From Vibrio ponticus (GTDB taxonomy: Bacteria; Pseudomonadota; Gammaproteobacteria; Enterobacterales; Vibrionaceae), in the NCBI RefSeq assembly GCF_009938225.1, contig NZ_AP019657.1, positions 682,001 through 746,000 of the forward strand: a stretch of 64,000 bases of DNA, read 5' to 3'. A program made the translations under genes and the position numbers. Below the pieces are notes generated by a model. It did not search any database. It was not told the DNA's origin and saw only the letters and a program-made list of their open reading frames with translations. Shown here in pieces: positions 17,820 through 28,323 of this stretch; the stretch's first letter is position 1; each line of letters opens with the position of its first letter.

Positions 17820-18623
17820 TTAGACCTTACTTTGTGATGGTTCGATTACGGACTCTTCGGTATTTGAAACCCAGTCACGTAAATCTTGCCACAGTCGACC
17901 CAATGTCTCATGCCAGTAACGCTCGGTCTGTTCTAAGTAAATTGCTTTTGGCATGTACTTGTTCCAGAACTGATCAATTTCATTTTGTGCTAGATAGTTG
18001 GTTGGCGCTGGATAAGGTTTCAATCCCGCAGAATGGAACTCATTCAGTGCACGTTTCATGTGACTGGCAGAAGTGACCAATACCAACTCTTTATGCTGCA
18101 CAAATGCTGCCGCTTGACGCGCTTCTTCCCAAGTATCTTTGGCTGTTTCCAGCAACACGATATCGGATTTAGACACCCCAAGTGCCAGAGCCACTTTTGC
18201 CATCATACGCGCATTGCTAACTTCTGAACCGCCTGAATAACCAGACAAGATTAACTTTGAGCCCGGGTAGATACGTTGAATACGAATGCCTTCAGATAGA
18301 CGCATTAATGCTGTGCGGCTAAGCTCTGAAGTCGGTGGAATCTGATCGTCGACTACATGACCGCTGCCCAACACCATGACATAATCGATAGGCTTATCGA
18401 CGGGTAAGAAGGCAGTGTATTGGCGTTCAAGTGGCATCAACAAACGAGAAGACAGAGGCTGGAACGCGATCAAAAAGATACCGATAAAAGAGAACAGCAC
18501 CACAAAGCAGCCGGTTTTCTGCTTTCTGGTAAACATGATCAGCATTAAGCCCAAAAAACCAATGATCAGCATCGCTGGCAGAGGCATGAGTAAAGACGAA
18601 ACGATTTTTTTCAGCTCAAACAT
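17820..18623 (-). CDS. elyC: Envelope biogenesis factor ElyC (DUF218)
   Basis: Inner-membrane protein implicated in peptidoglycan/lipid-carrier homeostasis in E. coli. The 267-residue protein has two N-terminal membrane helices (about residues 10-30 and 38-58) and a DUF218 domain with PIDYVMVLGSGHVVDD near 80, RLSEGIRIQRIYPGSKLILSG near 106 and LVLVTSASHMKRALNEFHSAG near 180. In E. coli elyC is likewise next to cmoM-mukFEB, here divergent from it, which supports the name. The active-site nature of DUF218 is unproven. Start ATG is at 18623. Confidence 0.88.
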   Translation of the reverse strand: MFELKKIVSSLLMPLPAMLIIGFLGLMLIMFTRKQKTGCFVVLFSFIGIFLIAFQPLSSRLLMPLERQYTAFLPVDKPIDYVMVLGSGHVVDDQIPPTSELSRTALMRLSEGIRIQRIYPGSKLILSGYSGGSEVSNARMMAKVALALGVSKSDIVLLETAKDTWEEARQAAAFVQHKELVLVTSASHMKRALNEFHSAGLKPYPAPTNYLAQNEIDQFWNKYMPKAIYLEQTERYWHETLGRLWQDLRDWVSNTEESVIEPSQSKV

Positions 18624-18996
18624 ACTAAAATAGTCCGAAAAAACACCAGTTGATTATAAATTAAGAGAATCGCTCTTTATATCTGCTTTTCTTGTGACAG
18701 AATAGCGTCGCGAAGGGTCTATTGACCTTTTGAGATGATTTTTTACAGTTGTTGTTGGCTTCTTTCCACTCTTTTTTGAGTATGCGTTGGCGTTGACCGG
18801 TAGTTTCACTACTGGTTTTGACTCAACCGCACAAAGAGAAGGGAGCGACAAACACTGCATGATGGGTTCGACTAAAGAACATTTTCGCTCTGGTCAGAGT
18901 GTTGTGCTTAGAATGCTAGGCTACCAACCTCTCGTCGCGACTAAAACGTTTTTTGCTCGAACAAAATTTACCACAAAAGGTCAGCAGACCTTTAAC
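18624..18996. other. elyC-cmoM intergenic region with two hairpins
   Basis: 373 bases with no gene that I can support. It contains a 9-bp hairpin (ACCGGTAGT at 18796-18804 with ACTACTGGT at 18808-18816, one G-U pair) and a perfect 7-bp hairpin, AAAGGTC (18976-18982) with GACCTTT (18987-18993), that ends three bases before the chosen cmoM start and includes its only Shine-Dalgarno-like sequence. The cmoM-muk promoter is presumably between these and elyC. Confidence 0.5.
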
Positions 18997-19806
18997 ATGA
19001 TAACCCAAGCCGCTGTGACTGAAGACCGCAATTTCGACGATATTGCCCACAAATTTGCAAAAAATATTTATGGTTCCGACAAAGGTGAGATCCGCCAAGT
19101 AATTGTTTGGCAAGATCTTGCACAAGCTCTCGCCATGCTACAGAGTGACCAACAACGCCTGCAAGTCTTAGACGCAGGTGGTGGTCTGGCACAAATGTCA
19201 CAAAAAATAGCCAAACTCGGACACCAAGTGGCGCTATGTGATCTATCTTCTGAAATGCTTCAGTTAGCGAAGCAGGACATTGAATCGAATGGCTTGCTAG
19301 ATAATTATCGCCTGATTCATTCTCCCGTGCAGGATATTGCGCAGCATATGCCCGCACCAGTGGACTTAGTGATGTTTCACGCAGTGATGGAGTGGTTGGT
19401 GGATCCAAAATCCGCCCTAGAAACAGTATTGGATCAAGTGAAGCCTGGCGGCATTGCTTCCATTATGTTCTATAACCACCATGGCTTGGTTTACAAGAAT
19501 GTTGTTTGTGGCAACCTTCCTCATGTGTTAGAAGGGATGCCTCATCGCAAGCGCTTTAAACTGCAACCACAAAAAGGCTTAGTGCCACAAGATGTGTATC
19601 AGTGGATTGAAGACGCAGGGTTTGAAATCTGCGGTAAATCCGGCATTCGTTGTTTCAGTGACTACATTGGCAACCGAATGAACATGGGCGATTACCAATT
19701 TGAAGATGTACTGGCACTTGAAGAGAAACTTTGTCGACAAGAGCCATACCTCTCATTAGGTCGATACATACATGTATGGGCACAAAAGAAAGATAAACAG
19801 GAATAA
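18997..19806 (+). CDS. cmoM: tRNA 5-carboxymethoxyuridine methyltransferase CmoM
   Basis: SAM-dependent enzyme that methylates cmo5U34 to the methyl ester mcmo5U in wobble positions of certain tRNAs. The 269-residue product carries [20 protein letters not shown] at its start, SAM motif [17 protein letters not shown] near 59-74, [13 protein letters not shown] (motif II) and [16 protein letters not shown] (motif IV). The frame is open further upstream; I chose the ATG at 18997 because the conserved N-terminus begins a few residues later and E. coli CmoM has about 261 residues. It is the first gene of cmoM-mukF-mukE-mukB, with 2 bases to mukF, the same order as in E. coli. Confidence 0.88.
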   Translation: MITQAAVTEDRNFDDIAHKFAKNIYGSDKGEIRQVIVWQDLAQALAMLQSDQQRLQVLDAGGGLAQMSQKIAKLGHQVALCDLSSEMLQLAKQDIESNGLLDNYRLIHSPVQDIAQHMPAPVDLVMFHAVMEWLVDPKSALETVLDQVKPGGIASIMFYNHHGLVYKNVVCGNLPHVLEGMPHRKRFKLQPQKGLVPQDVYQWIEDAGFEICGKSGIRCFSDYIGNRMNMGDYQFEDVLALEEKLCRQEPYLSLGRYIHVWAQKKDKQE

Positions 19807-19808
19807 CA

Positions 19809-21146
19809 ATGAGTGAGATGACTCTCAATGTTGCCGATCAACCTATCGATGAACTGGTAGGTTGGGTCAAGCAGCACGATTTCTCATTGAACCTAACAAG
19901 CGAAAGGTTGGCTTTTCTTATCGCCATTGCAGTGTTAAGTAATGAAAGGTTTGATGAAGAATTGGGTGAAGGTGAACTCCATGATGCGTTCACGATCGTC
20001 ACTCGATTATTTGAAGATACCGGTGAGGCGTCGGCATTTCGTGCCAACAACGCCATCAACGAAATGGTTAAGCAGCGCCTTATTAGCCGCTTTACCAGTG
20101 AAATTACCGATGGCATGAGTATTTACCGTCTATCACCCCTAGCCATTGGTATTACCGATTACTACGTTCGTCACCGTGAGTTCTCAAAGCTTAAGCTTTC
20201 GATTCAGCTGTCCATGGTGGCAGATGAGATGGCAAAAGCGATTGAAGCGGCGCAAAAAGGTGGCACACCAGGTCACTGGAAGAAAAACGTTTACGGCGTA
20301 TTGAAATATTCAGTAGGCGAGATCTTCGATCAGATCGATCTTAACCAACGTGTGATGGATGAGCAGCAGCAGTCGGTAAAACTGCAAATTGCTGAACTGC
20401 TGAATAAAGATTGGCGCGAAGCGATCAATAACTGTGAATCGCTGTTGTCTGAAACCTCGACCACCCTACGTGAGCTGCAAGATACGCTGCAAGCGGCAGG
20501 TGATGAACTGCAAACTCAAATTCTCGATATTCAAGAAATTGTCTATGGTGATGACGAGTTGGAGTTTATCGAAGAGACGCTGTTTGGCTTGCAGATGAAG
20601 CTGGACCGTATCACCAGTTGGGGTCAACAAGCGATTGACCTATGGATTGGTTACGACCGACACGTGCACAAATTTATCCGTACCGCAATTGATATGGATA
20701 AGAACCGTGCTTTCAGTACGCGTCTGCGTCAATCACTGAAAGACTACTTCGAGATGCCTTGGTACTTAACTTATGCCGATGCAGAGCGCTTGGTTGACCT
20801 ACGTGATGAAGCCCTAGTGCTGCGTGATGACGAGGTCACGGGTCAAGTGCCAATGGAAGTGGAATACGAAGAGTTTCAACAAGTCAATGATGAGCTTTCC
20901 GAGCGCATTGGCGAGATGCTTAGAGCTCATAAAGATCAGGGCATGCCAATCGATCTTGGGGCGGTGTTGCGTGACTACTTAGCCGCACACCCAAGAACTC
21001 ATCACTTTGATTTAGCACGAATTGTCGTCGATCAAGCAGTAAGACTTGGTTACTCCGAAGCGGATTACCAAGCGATTCAGCCAGACTGGCAAGCGATCAA
21101 CGAATTTGGTGCAAAGGTACAAGCAAATGTCATCGACAGATACTAA
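19809..21146 (+). CDS. mukF: Chromosome partition protein MukF (kleisin)
   Basis: Kleisin subunit of the MukBEF condensin that compacts and segregates the chromosome. The 445-residue protein has an N-terminal winged-helix dimerisation domain ([20 protein letters not shown] near residue 16), a helical middle ([38 protein letters not shown]) and a C-terminal winged helix that contacts the MukB head. AGGAATAAC directly precedes the ATG. Its last 20 bases overlap the mukE start, so translation is coupled. Confidence 0.96.
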   Translation: MSEMTLNVADQPIDELVGWVKQHDFSLNLTSERLAFLIAIAVLSNERFDEELGEGELHDAFTIVTRLFEDTGEASAFRANNAINEMVKQRLISRFTSEITDGMSIYRLSPLAIGITDYYVRHREFSKLKLSIQLSMVADEMAKAIEAAQKGGTPGHWKKNVYGVLKYSVGEIFDQIDLNQRVMDEQQQSVKLQIAELLNKDWREAINNCESLLSETSTTLRELQDTLQAAGDELQTQILDIQEIVYGDDELEFIEETLFGLQMKLDRITSWGQQAIDLWIGYDRHVHKFIRTAIDMDKNRAFSTRLRQSLKDYFEMPWYLTYADAERLVDLRDEALVLRDDEVTGQVPMEVEYEEFQQVNDELSERIGEMLRAHKDQGMPIDLGAVLRDYLAAHPRTHHFDLARIVVDQAVRLGYSEADYQAIQPDWQAINEFGAKVQANVIDRY

Positions 21147-21876
21147 CGAATACATGTCAGAGAATCTGGCAAAAGCAATTTCTAATCCGCTGTTTCCAGC
21201 ACTGGATAGCATGTTGCGTGCGGGTCGCCACATCTCAAGTGAAGATTTGGACAACCATGCACTATTGGCGGATTTCGAAACCGAATTGGCGCTGTTTTAC
21301 CAGCGTTACAACACTGAATTGGTCAAAGCACCTGAAGGCTTTTTCTACCTACGTCCACGTTCAACCTCATTGATTAGCCGCAGCGTGCTATCTGAGCTTG
21401 ATATGCTGGTGGGTAAGGTGTTGTGTTTCCTTTACTTAAGCCCTGAGCGTTTGGCTCACGAAGGTATTTTTACCAACCAAGAACTGTATGAAGAACTGGT
21501 TCAGTTGACCGACGAAACCAAGCTAATGAAGCTGGTGACTAACCGCGCAACGGGTTCAGATCTGGATAAAGAAAAACTGTTCGAGAAAGTTCGTACCTCG
21601 CTACGTCGCCTGCGTCGTCTTGGCATGATCATCAATATCGGTGAAACCGGTAAATTCCGTATTAGCGAAGCGGTATTCCGCTTTGGTGCAGACGTGCGTG
21701 TTGGTGACGACATGCGTGAAGCACAACTACGCCTGATCCGTGATGGTGAAGCGGTAGTGCATACCAAAGAGCCAAGCCAAGGCAGCCTGCTAATGGATGA
21801 TGAGCAGCAAGACATCGATCACCAAGACGCTGATCACGATCAACACGTGCACCAAGACATTGAGGGCGAAGCATGA
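21127..21876 (+). CDS. mukE: Chromosome partition protein MukE
   Basis: MukE binds MukF and regulates the MukB ATPase cycle. I set the start at the ATG at 21127 (249 residues, [20 protein letters not shown]), with AAAGG about 9 bases upstream. An alternative ATG is at 21154, while a longer frame from 21046 lies entirely inside mukF. Two winged-helix domains follow: [37 protein letters not shown] and [20 protein letters not shown]. The last ~27 residues are low complexity and rich in Asp, His and Gln ([16 protein letters not shown]), more so than I recall from E. coli. mukB overlaps the stop by 4 bases. Confidence 0.94.
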   Translation: MSSTDTNEYMSENLAKAISNPLFPALDSMLRAGRHISSEDLDNHALLADFETELALFYQRYNTELVKAPEGFFYLRPRSTSLISRSVLSELDMLVGKVLCFLYLSPERLAHEGIFTNQELYEELVQLTDETKLMKLVTNRATGSDLDKEKLFEKVRTSLRRLRRLGMIINIGETGKFRISEAVFRFGADVRVGDDMREAQLRLIRDGEAVVHTKEPSQGSLLMDDEQQDIDHQDADHDQHVHQDIEGEA

Positions 21877-24800
21877 TTCAACGCGGTAAATATCAATCGC
21901 TGACCATGATCAACTGGAACGGCTTCTTTGCACGTACTTTTGATATCGATGGTCTAGTCACCACACTATCTGGTGGTAACGGTGCAGGTAAGTCGACCAC
22001 CATGGCGGCGTTTATCACAGCGCTTATTCCTGACCAAACACTACTGCACTTCCGTAACACCACAGAGGCGGGCAGTAGCCAGTCGTCTCGCGATAAAGGT
22101 CTGTATGGTAAACTGCAGCCAGGTGCGTGTTACGCCGCATTAGACGTAGTCAACTCGCGCAACCAACGCCTACTGTTTGCGGTAAAACTGCAGCAAGTGG
22201 CGGGTCGTGATAAGAAAGTTGACATCAAACCTTTCGTTATTCAAGGTCTGCCAAGCCACGTTAAACCAACGGACGTGCTGATCGAAAGCGTATCAGAGAC
22301 TCAAGCACGTGTACGCCAAATTAACGAAGTCAAAGAGAGCATTGCTCAGTACGAAGGCGTGCAATTTAAAGCGTTCTCTTCTGTGGTGGATTACCACGCG
22401 CAAATGTTTGAATTTGGCGTGATCCCTAAGAAGTTACGTAACTCTTCAGATCGTTCAAAATTCTACCGTTTGATCGAAGCATCGCTTTACGGTGGTATCT
22501 CGAGTGCAATTACACGCTCACTGCGTGACTACCTACTGCCACAAAATGGCGGGGTTAAAAAAGCGTTCCAAGATATGGAATCGGCGTTGCGTGAAAACCG
22601 CATGACGCTTGAAGCGATTAAAACTACTCAGGCGGACCGTGATCTATTCAAACACTTGATCACTGAGTCGACCAACTACGTGGCGGCTGACTACATGCGT
22701 CACGCCAACGATCGTCGTAACAAGCTTGAGCAAACCATGACTCTGCGTGGCGAACTGTTTGGCTCTCGTCAAAGCCTGATTGAGCAAAACTCACTGCTAA
22801 ACCGCGTTCACGAAGAGCTGGAAATGCTGGTGGAAAGTGAAGCGGCACTTGAGCAAGACTACCAAGCAGCATCTGACCACTTGCAGTTAGTGCAAAACGC
22901 ACTGCGCCAACAAGAGAAGATCGAACGCTACCAAGAAGATCTAGAGCAGCTAAGCGAGCGTCTAGAAGAGCAGTTGATGGTAGTGGAAGAAGCGCAAGAG
23001 CGCGTTCTGATGGCTGAAGAGCAATCGACGGTTGCAGAAGAAGAAGTTGATAGCCTAAAAACTCAGCTTGCTGATTACCAACAAGCGTTGGATATGCAGC
23101 AAACTCGTGCACTGCAATATCAACAAGCGGTTCAAGCGTTAGATAAAGCGAAGCAACTGCTAAGCAATGACGCTCTAACCGCGGAATCGGCGCAAGCATT
23201 GGTGGCAGAACTCAAGCAGCGTGAAGCCGACAGCACCACCACACTGCTTGCTCTAAAGCATAAGCTAGACATGTCATCGGCGGCAGCGCAGCAGTTTGAG
23301 ACCGCGTTACAATTGGTGACGAGCATCGTTGGTACGGTTGAACGCAGCCAAGCCGCTGGGCAAGCGAAAAGTGCGCTTGCGCAAGGTCGTGAAGCGAAGC
23401 AACTGAATGACAACGAGCCACAATGGCGCGCGCAGCACCGTGACCTTGAGCGTAGCTTAAACCAGCAGCGTCAAGCGCGTGAATTGGTGCAAGAGTACCA
23501 AAAGCAGCACCATGTTGAATTAGCTGATGAATTAAGCTTTGAACAAGAGCGTGAGCGTCACAGTGCGCAGATCGAATCACTTGAGTACGCGCAAGAAGAA
23601 CTGCGCGAGCAGCGCAGTGAACAGCGTCGTTTAGAGCAAGATGCAGCCGCAGAAATTGCTAAGCTTGAAGGCATTGCGCCAACTTGGATTGCTGCGAACG
23701 ATGCACTAGAAAGCTTGCGTGAGCAAAGTGGGGCAGAGCTGGTTGATAGCCAAGCGGTTATGAGCCAAATGCAGCTAGTGCTTGAGCAAGAGAAGCAACA
23801 ATCGATTGCTAAAGACAAGCTGGCTGAACGTCGTACGTTCCTTGACGGCGAAATCGAACGCCTCGCCTCGCCAGGTGGCTCAAATGACTCACGCTTAAAA
23901 GGTTTGGCTGACACACTAGGCGGTGTACTGCTATCTGAAATTTACGACGACATCACGATTGATGACGCGCCATACTTCAGTGCAATGTACGGTCCAGCAC
24001 GTCACGCGATCGTGGTCTCTGATCTTTCTGGCATCGAAGAGAAGCTGGTTGAGCTGGATGACTGTCCAGAAGATTTGTACATCATCGAAGGTGATATTGA
24101 TGCCTTTGATGACAGCTCATTCAATGCAGAAGAGCTAGAAGGCGCGGTGTGCGTTCGTTTGAACGATCGCCAAATGCGTTATTCACGTTTGCCGGAAATT
24201 CCATTGTTTGGTCGCGCAGCACGCGAGCAACGTTTGGAGTTGCTACGCAGCGAGCGCGAAGAAGTGGTAGAAGAGCACGCGAAAGCGGCATTCGATTCAC
24301 AAAAACTCCAGCGCTTATACCAAGCGTTCAACAACTTTGTTGCTAAACACATTCAAGTGGCGTTCGAAGCGGACCCTGAACAAGCACTGCAAAAAGTACG
24401 TGATAAGCGTAACCAATTTGTTCGTCTGCTTACCGAGCTAGATGGCAAAGAGCAGCAGCAACGTGCCCAGCTACTGGGTAGCAAACAGGCTATTTCACTA
24501 CTTGATAAACTTGCGCCAACCATGCGCTTTATCGAAGATGACACGCTAGAAGCGCGTTTTGCTGAAATTGAAGAGAAACTAGCACAAGTTTCTCAAGCGA
24601 AAGCGTTCCTAACGCAACACGCCAAAGCATTAGACTCACTAGAGAAAGTGGTTGGTGCGCTTGATGCTGACCCTGAGCAATTTGAAGCGCTAGAAGCGGA
24701 ATACCAAGCGGCTGACCAACAGCTACAAACGCTGAAAACCCAGATTTTTGCCTTGTCTGATCTGGTAGAGCGTCGCCACTACTTTGCTTACTCTGACTCA

Positions 24801-26330
24801 GTGGATCTTTTGAGTAAGAGCAGTGAGCTTAGTGAACAGCTAAAAGCGAAATTGGTCCAAGCGGAACAGCTTCGTACTCGTAGCCGTAATGAGCTAAAAC
24901 AGCTGCAAAACCAAATGAACCAATACAACCAAGTATTGGCATCATTGAAGAGTTCACACCAAGCGAAACTGGAAACGGTTCAAGAATTTAAACAAGAGCT
25001 GCAAGAGTACGGCGTAACCGCTGACGAAGGTGCAGCAGAGCGTGCACAACGTCGTCGTGACGAGCTTAATGAGCGCCTACACACCTCACGTAGCCGTAAG
25101 AGCGAGTACGAGCGTACCATCACCTCTACTGAGCTTGAAATGAAAGCGCTGGCTAAGCGCATGAAGAAAGTTCAGAAAGATTATGCAGAGCTACGTACTT
25201 TCGTCGTGGCAGCAAAAGCAGGCTGGTGCTCAGTATTGCGTCTTGCGCGTGAAAACGACGTTGAGCGTCGACTACACAAGCGTGAACTGGCTTACATGTC
25301 AGCGGCTGAACTGCGTTCAATGTCGGATAAATCACTGGGTGCATTGCGTCTTGCTGTGGCAGACAATGACGACCTACGTGATTCACTGCGCCTATCGGAA
25401 GATACCGCGCATCCAGAGCGTAAGGTTCTGTTCTACATTGCTGTTTACCAACACCTACGTGAGCGTATTCGCCAAGATATCATCCGTACCGATGATCCGG
25501 TTGAAGCTATCGAAGAGATGGAAGTGGAGCTAGCGCGTCTAACTGAAGAGCTAACGCAACGTGAAAACCGTCTAGCGATCAGCTCAGATTCGGTAGCAAG
25601 CATCATCAAGAAGACGATTCAGCGCGAGCAAAACCGCATTCGTATGCTAAACCAAGGCTTGTCGAACATCTCATTCGGTCAGGTGAAAGGCGTGCGTCTA
25701 AACGTGAAGATCCGCGAAAGTCACGAAGTGCTACTTAACGGTCTAGCGGCGCAGCAAGAACAACATAAAGACTTGTTTGAAACGACGCGTTACACCTTCT
25801 CTGAAGCGATGGCGAAGCTGTTCCAACGTGTGAACCCACATATCGATATGGGTCAACGTTCACCGCAAGTTCTGGGTGAAGAGCTACTGGATTACCGTAA
25901 CTACCTAGAGCTAAGCGTAGAAGTAAACCGTGGTTCTGATGGCTGGCTACAAGCGGAATCGGGCGCTCTATCAACTGGTGAGGCGATCGGTACTGGTCAG
26001 TCAATTCTATTGATGGTGGTACAAAGCTGGGAAGAAGAGTCACGTCGTCTACGCAGTAAAGACATTGTACCTTGTCGTCTACTGTTCTTGGATGAGGCGG
26101 CTCGTCTGGATGGTAAGTCAATCTCGACACTGTTCGAACTTTGTGACCGTCTGGATATGCAGCTTCTTATCGCGGCGCCAGAGAACATCAGCCCAGAGAA
26201 AGGTACCACGTACAAACTGGTTCGTAAGGTATTTAAAGACCACGAACATGTACACGTTGTGGGTCTGCGCGGCTTTGGTCAAACAGACAAACCTAAGAGT
26301 GAAGTTCAAGAGTTGATCGAAGAGCTATAA
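21873..26330 (+). CDS. mukB: Chromosome partition protein MukB (SMC-like ATPase)
   Basis: Large SMC-like ATPase of the MukBEF condensin. The 1485-residue protein has an N-terminal head with Walker [10 protein letters not shown] at residues 34-42, and two long coiled coils (about 280-650 and 860-1120), rich in Glu, Gln, Leu and Ala. The hinge domain lies between them near 660-800 ([19 protein letters not shown] onward). The C-terminal head has the ABC signature region [19 protein letters not shown] near 1367 and Walker [12 protein letters not shown] near 1403. The length matches E. coli MukB (1486). It is the last gene of the operon, overlapping mukE by 4 bases and ended by a terminator. Confidence 0.98.
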   Translation: MIQRGKYQSLTMINWNGFFARTFDIDGLVTTLSGGNGAGKSTTMAAFITALIPDQTLLHFRNTTEAGSSQSSRDKGLYGKLQPGACYAALDVVNSRNQRLLFAVKLQQVAGRDKKVDIKPFVIQGLPSHVKPTDVLIESVSETQARVRQINEVKESIAQYEGVQFKAFSSVVDYHAQMFEFGVIPKKLRNSSDRSKFYRLIEASLYGGISSAITRSLRDYLLPQNGGVKKAFQDMESALRENRMTLEAIKTTQADRDLFKHLITESTNYVAADYMRHANDRRNKLEQTMTLRGELFGSRQSLIEQNSLLNRVHEELEMLVESEAALEQDYQAASDHLQLVQNALRQQEKIERYQEDLEQLSERLEEQLMVVEEAQERVLMAEEQSTVAEEEVDSLKTQLADYQQALDMQQTRALQYQQAVQALDKAKQLLSNDALTAESAQALVAELKQREADSTTTLLALKHKLDMSSAAAQQFETALQLVTSIVGTVERSQAAGQAKSALAQGREAKQLNDNEPQWRAQHRDLERSLNQQRQARELVQEYQKQHHVELADELSFEQERERHSAQIESLEYAQEELREQRSEQRRLEQDAAAEIAKLEGIAPTWIAANDALESLREQSGAELVDSQAVMSQMQLVLEQEKQQSIAKDKLAERRTFLDGEIERLASPGGSNDSRLKGLADTLGGVLLSEIYDDITIDDAPYFSAMYGPARHAIVVSDLSGIEEKLVELDDCPEDLYIIEGDIDAFDDSSFNAEELEGAVCVRLNDRQMRYSRLPEIPLFGRAAREQRLELLRSEREEVVEEHAKAAFDSQKLQRLYQAFNNFVAKHIQVAFEADPEQALQKVRDKRNQFVRLLTELDGKEQQQRAQLLGSKQAISLLDKLAPTMRFIEDDTLEARFAEIEEKLAQVSQAKAFLTQHAKALDSLEKVVGALDADPEQFEALEAEYQAADQQLQTLKTQIFALSDLVERRHYFAYSDSVDLLSKSSELSEQLKAKLVQAEQLRTRSRNELKQLQNQMNQYNQVLASLKSSHQAKLETVQEFKQELQEYGVTADEGAAERAQRRRDELNERLHTSRSRKSEYERTITSTELEMKALAKRMKKVQKDYAELRTFVVAAKAGWCSVLRLARENDVERRLHKRELAYMSAAELRSMSDKSLGALRLAVADNDDLRDSLRLSEDTAHPERKVLFYIAVYQHLRERIRQDIIRTDDPVEAIEEMEVELARLTEELTQRENRLAISSDSVASIIKKTIQREQNRIRMLNQGLSNISFGQVKGVRLNVKIRESHEVLLNGLAAQQEQHKDLFETTRYTFSEAMAKLFQRVNPHIDMGQRSPQVLGEELLDYRNYLELSVEVNRGSDGWLQAESGALSTGEAIGTGQSILLMVVQSWEEESRRLRSKDIVPCRLLFLDEAARLDGKSISTLFELCDRLDMQLLIAAPENISPEKGTTYKLVRKVFKDHEHVHVVGLRGFGQTDKPKSEVQELIEEL

Positions 26331-26355
26331 TAGCGTCTCGCGAATTAGATAAATC

Positions 26356-26382
26356 AAAGGCTACCCTCGGGTAGCCTTTTTT
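26356..26382. terminator. Bidirectional terminator after mukB
   Basis: AAAGGCTACCC and GGGTAGCCTTT pair with a two-base loop, followed by T residues. It also lies just beyond the end of the leftward HTH gene. Confidence 0.9.
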
Positions 26383-26385
26383 CTA

Positions 26386-26607
26386 TCATTCACTTTCTGC
26401 TGAGTCGGGTACGAACTCTAAAATGTCACCGGGCTGACACTGCAAATGTTTGCAAATACTGTCTAACGTCGCGAGTTTGACCGCTTTGGCTCTGCCATTT
26501 TTTAGCACAGACAAGTTTTGTTCGGTGATGCCAATCTTTGCCGCAAGCTCATTAGAGCGCATTTTTCTTTTGGCGAGCATCACATCAATATTAATAACAA
26601 TAGGCAT
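26386..26607 (-). CDS. XRE-family HTH regulator (YozG type)
   Basis: A 73-residue DNA-binding protein that is almost only a Cro/C1-type helix-turn-helix (MLAKRKMRSNELAAKIGITE, then LSVLKNGRAKAVKLATLDSI and CKHLQCQPGDILEF). The family is commonly paired with a DUF2975 membrane protein, and here one begins 12 bases upstream in the same direction. This suggests a two-gene unit in which the regulator may control its partner. The operator and target are not visible. Confidence 0.85.
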   Translation of the reverse strand: MPIVINIDVMLAKRKMRSNELAAKIGITEQNLSVLKNGRAKAVKLATLDSICKHLQCQPGDILEFVPDSAESE

Positions 26608-26618
26608 AGAAATTCCTG

Positions 26619-27152
26619 CTAAATGGTTAGAGCTTGCTCTTCGTGTAACCCTTTAGCTTCACTCATTACTTTGGCAATAAGACGAATGATAACAGCTGTG
26701 CCCAGTAGCATTAAGTCTCCGTCAGAAATTTCAAAATAAAAGTCCATTTCCTCTTGTTGAAAACTTAACGCCGGACCCATCAGTAGACCATCAAAAATAC
26801 TGACAACAACGAATAGTATTAGGTAATTGCCAAGTTGTTTGTAGCAAGTGACGTTGTCTACGGTGAAAATTTGTCCTTCTCGGTATAAGCGGAACAACTT
26901 GATTAATTGCCATATCATCAATGATGAAACGATCACCGCAAGATTGGTCACCAAGAATCCGACTAATGCTGATCCTGTTGTCATCGGTAAATCAATGTCG
27001 TGAGCGAGTGGCATAATGAAATCACCGCTCCCATCTGAAAACGCCGTGTTAAACCAAAGAAAAGCGTTAAAAAGAGGGTTTATTATCAGCACCATCCATA
27101 AGCAGATGAGTAGGCGTTGACTAAGTGTACGTATTCCATCGAGGTTGTTCAT
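26619..27152 (-). CDS. DUF2975 membrane protein
   Basis: A 177-residue inner-membrane protein with four predicted helices (about residues 12-34, 54-80, 100-125 and 145-165) and the DUF2975 pattern LFRLYREGQIFTVDNVTCYK between helices 2 and 3. It is the first gene of a two-gene unit with the small XRE regulator. The function of the family is not established; co-occurrence with YozG-type regulators is well known. The start is the ATG at 27152. Confidence 0.82.
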   Translation of the reverse strand: MNNLDGIRTLSQRLLICLWMVLIINPLFNAFLWFNTAFSDGSGDFIMPLAHDIDLPMTTGSALVGFLVTNLAVIVSSLMIWQLIKLFRLYREGQIFTVDNVTCYKQLGNYLILFVVVSIFDGLLMGPALSFQQEEMDFYFEISDGDLMLLGTAVIIRLIAKVMSEAKGLHEEQALTI

Positions 27153-27280
27153 TGTTGATCTCCAGATTTTCAGCTATCTATCGTTGATGGTTAGATAATA
27201 TGCGCGAGTGAAATGTAGATCAATAATTAATTATCGTAAAACGATAAGTTTTTACTGTTTTTAAATATTGAGCTTATGCG

Positions 27281-28129
27281 TCAGTGATAGGTTTTCTTGA
27301 TAAACACCAACGCAATACCACCGAGGATTGCGCAGCTTATTAAGCTATCACGTAATGTTAGCGGTTCATTGAGTAGCAACGCCCCTAACACTAAAGCGAT
27401 TGCTGGCACAGAGAGTTGGCTAACGGCGGCTTGCAGTAAGCTTATCTTTGACATCACGTGATACCACAGTAGATAACCTAATGCGGATGTCACTGTGCCG
27501 GACAAAATTGCGAGGGCGAGCCCGGTGAAATTGGCACTATCGATTTGAGTCATTGGCAGTAAAAGTAAACTAATAAAAGCGGCGGCAATAAATCCCCAGG
27601 TAGTGCCAATTGTTGCGGTTGGGGTTTGTTTACCTAATGCGGTAAACATCGCCCAAGCAACACCAGCACCAACCATCAGTAGGGCAGAAAGTAAGTCGGG
27701 TTGGCTGGCAGATGGCAACATTAAGCAGATAAATCCCACTAGTGAAATTGTCATCCCTAGTATCTCAAAACGATTAAACCTTTGCCCCTGGCACCAATGC
27801 AGTAGCAATAAAGACAATTGGACTGCGCCAAACAGAAGCAGTGCACCGCTACCCGCGGTCAGCTCAAGATAAGCAAAAGAGAACAGCGCAGCATAAATAA
27901 ATAAGCTGAGCCCCGCATAAAGAGTAAAACGCAACGACACGGTGTGGTAATCGAGCCGCCAATGATTTTTCCATGCCATGATAAGCGCCAGCGTGATGGC
28001 TCCTGACCATAAACGCAATAAGGTAAAGCTGGCAGGATCAATTAACCCTTCGGCTAAAGCAAGCCGGCATAAGATTGAGTTTGCAGCAAAGGCGAGCATG
28101 GTTAGTGCAATGATGGGCAAGTGAGACAT
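27281..28129 (-). CDS. EamA/DMT-family permease
   Basis: A 282-residue drug/metabolite-transporter superfamily protein with ten predicted membrane helices arranged as two EamA repeats (residues 5-135 and 145-280). Motifs such as FAANSILCRLAL in helix 1, the repeat boundary near SLVGFICLMLPS, and LWYHVMSKISLLQAAVSQLS in the second repeat support this. The substrate cannot be predicted from the sequence; amino acids or metabolites are exported by many relatives. It is monocistronic, facing left, with AT-rich DNA on both sides. Confidence 0.85.
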   Translation of the reverse strand: MSHLPIIALTMLAFAANSILCRLALAEGLIDPASFTLLRLWSGAITLALIMAWKNHWRLDYHTVSLRFTLYAGLSLFIYAALFSFAYLELTAGSGALLLFGAVQLSLLLLHWCQGQRFNRFEILGMTISLVGFICLMLPSASQPDLLSALLMVGAGVAWAMFTALGKQTPTATIGTTWGFIAAAFISLLLLPMTQIDSANFTGLALAILSGTVTSALGYLLWYHVMSKISLLQAAVSQLSVPAIALVLGALLLNEPLTLRDSLISCAILGGIALVFIKKTYH

Positions 28130-28281
28130 TCGCTGTCCAGATCGTTTATGTGGGTATGCTGGAGTGTAGCAGTAATAATTTGCGTTAATTAGTTGATAGG
28201 ATTATTACTTATTCTTAATTGAGTCGAGTGATAAACCCAAGAGAGTGCGTGAATTACGCGTTGATAAAAATGCTCGACAAT

Positions 28282-28306
28282 AAAAAAGCTGCCATCTGGC
28301 AGCTTG
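28282..28306 (-). terminator. Terminator of the protease/transglutaminase/ATP-grasp operon
   Basis: AAGCTGCCA/TGGCAGCTT hairpin which on the minus strand is followed by TTTTTTATT, 17 bases after the stop of the ATP-grasp gene. Confidence 0.85.
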
Positions 28307-28323
28307 TTATCACAATGCTTGAG

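Noticed and set aside
22660..25386. Several antisense frames of 60-180 codons inside mukB
   Set aside because: They are by-products of codon composition in the long coiled-coil regions; mukB is intact in its own frame.
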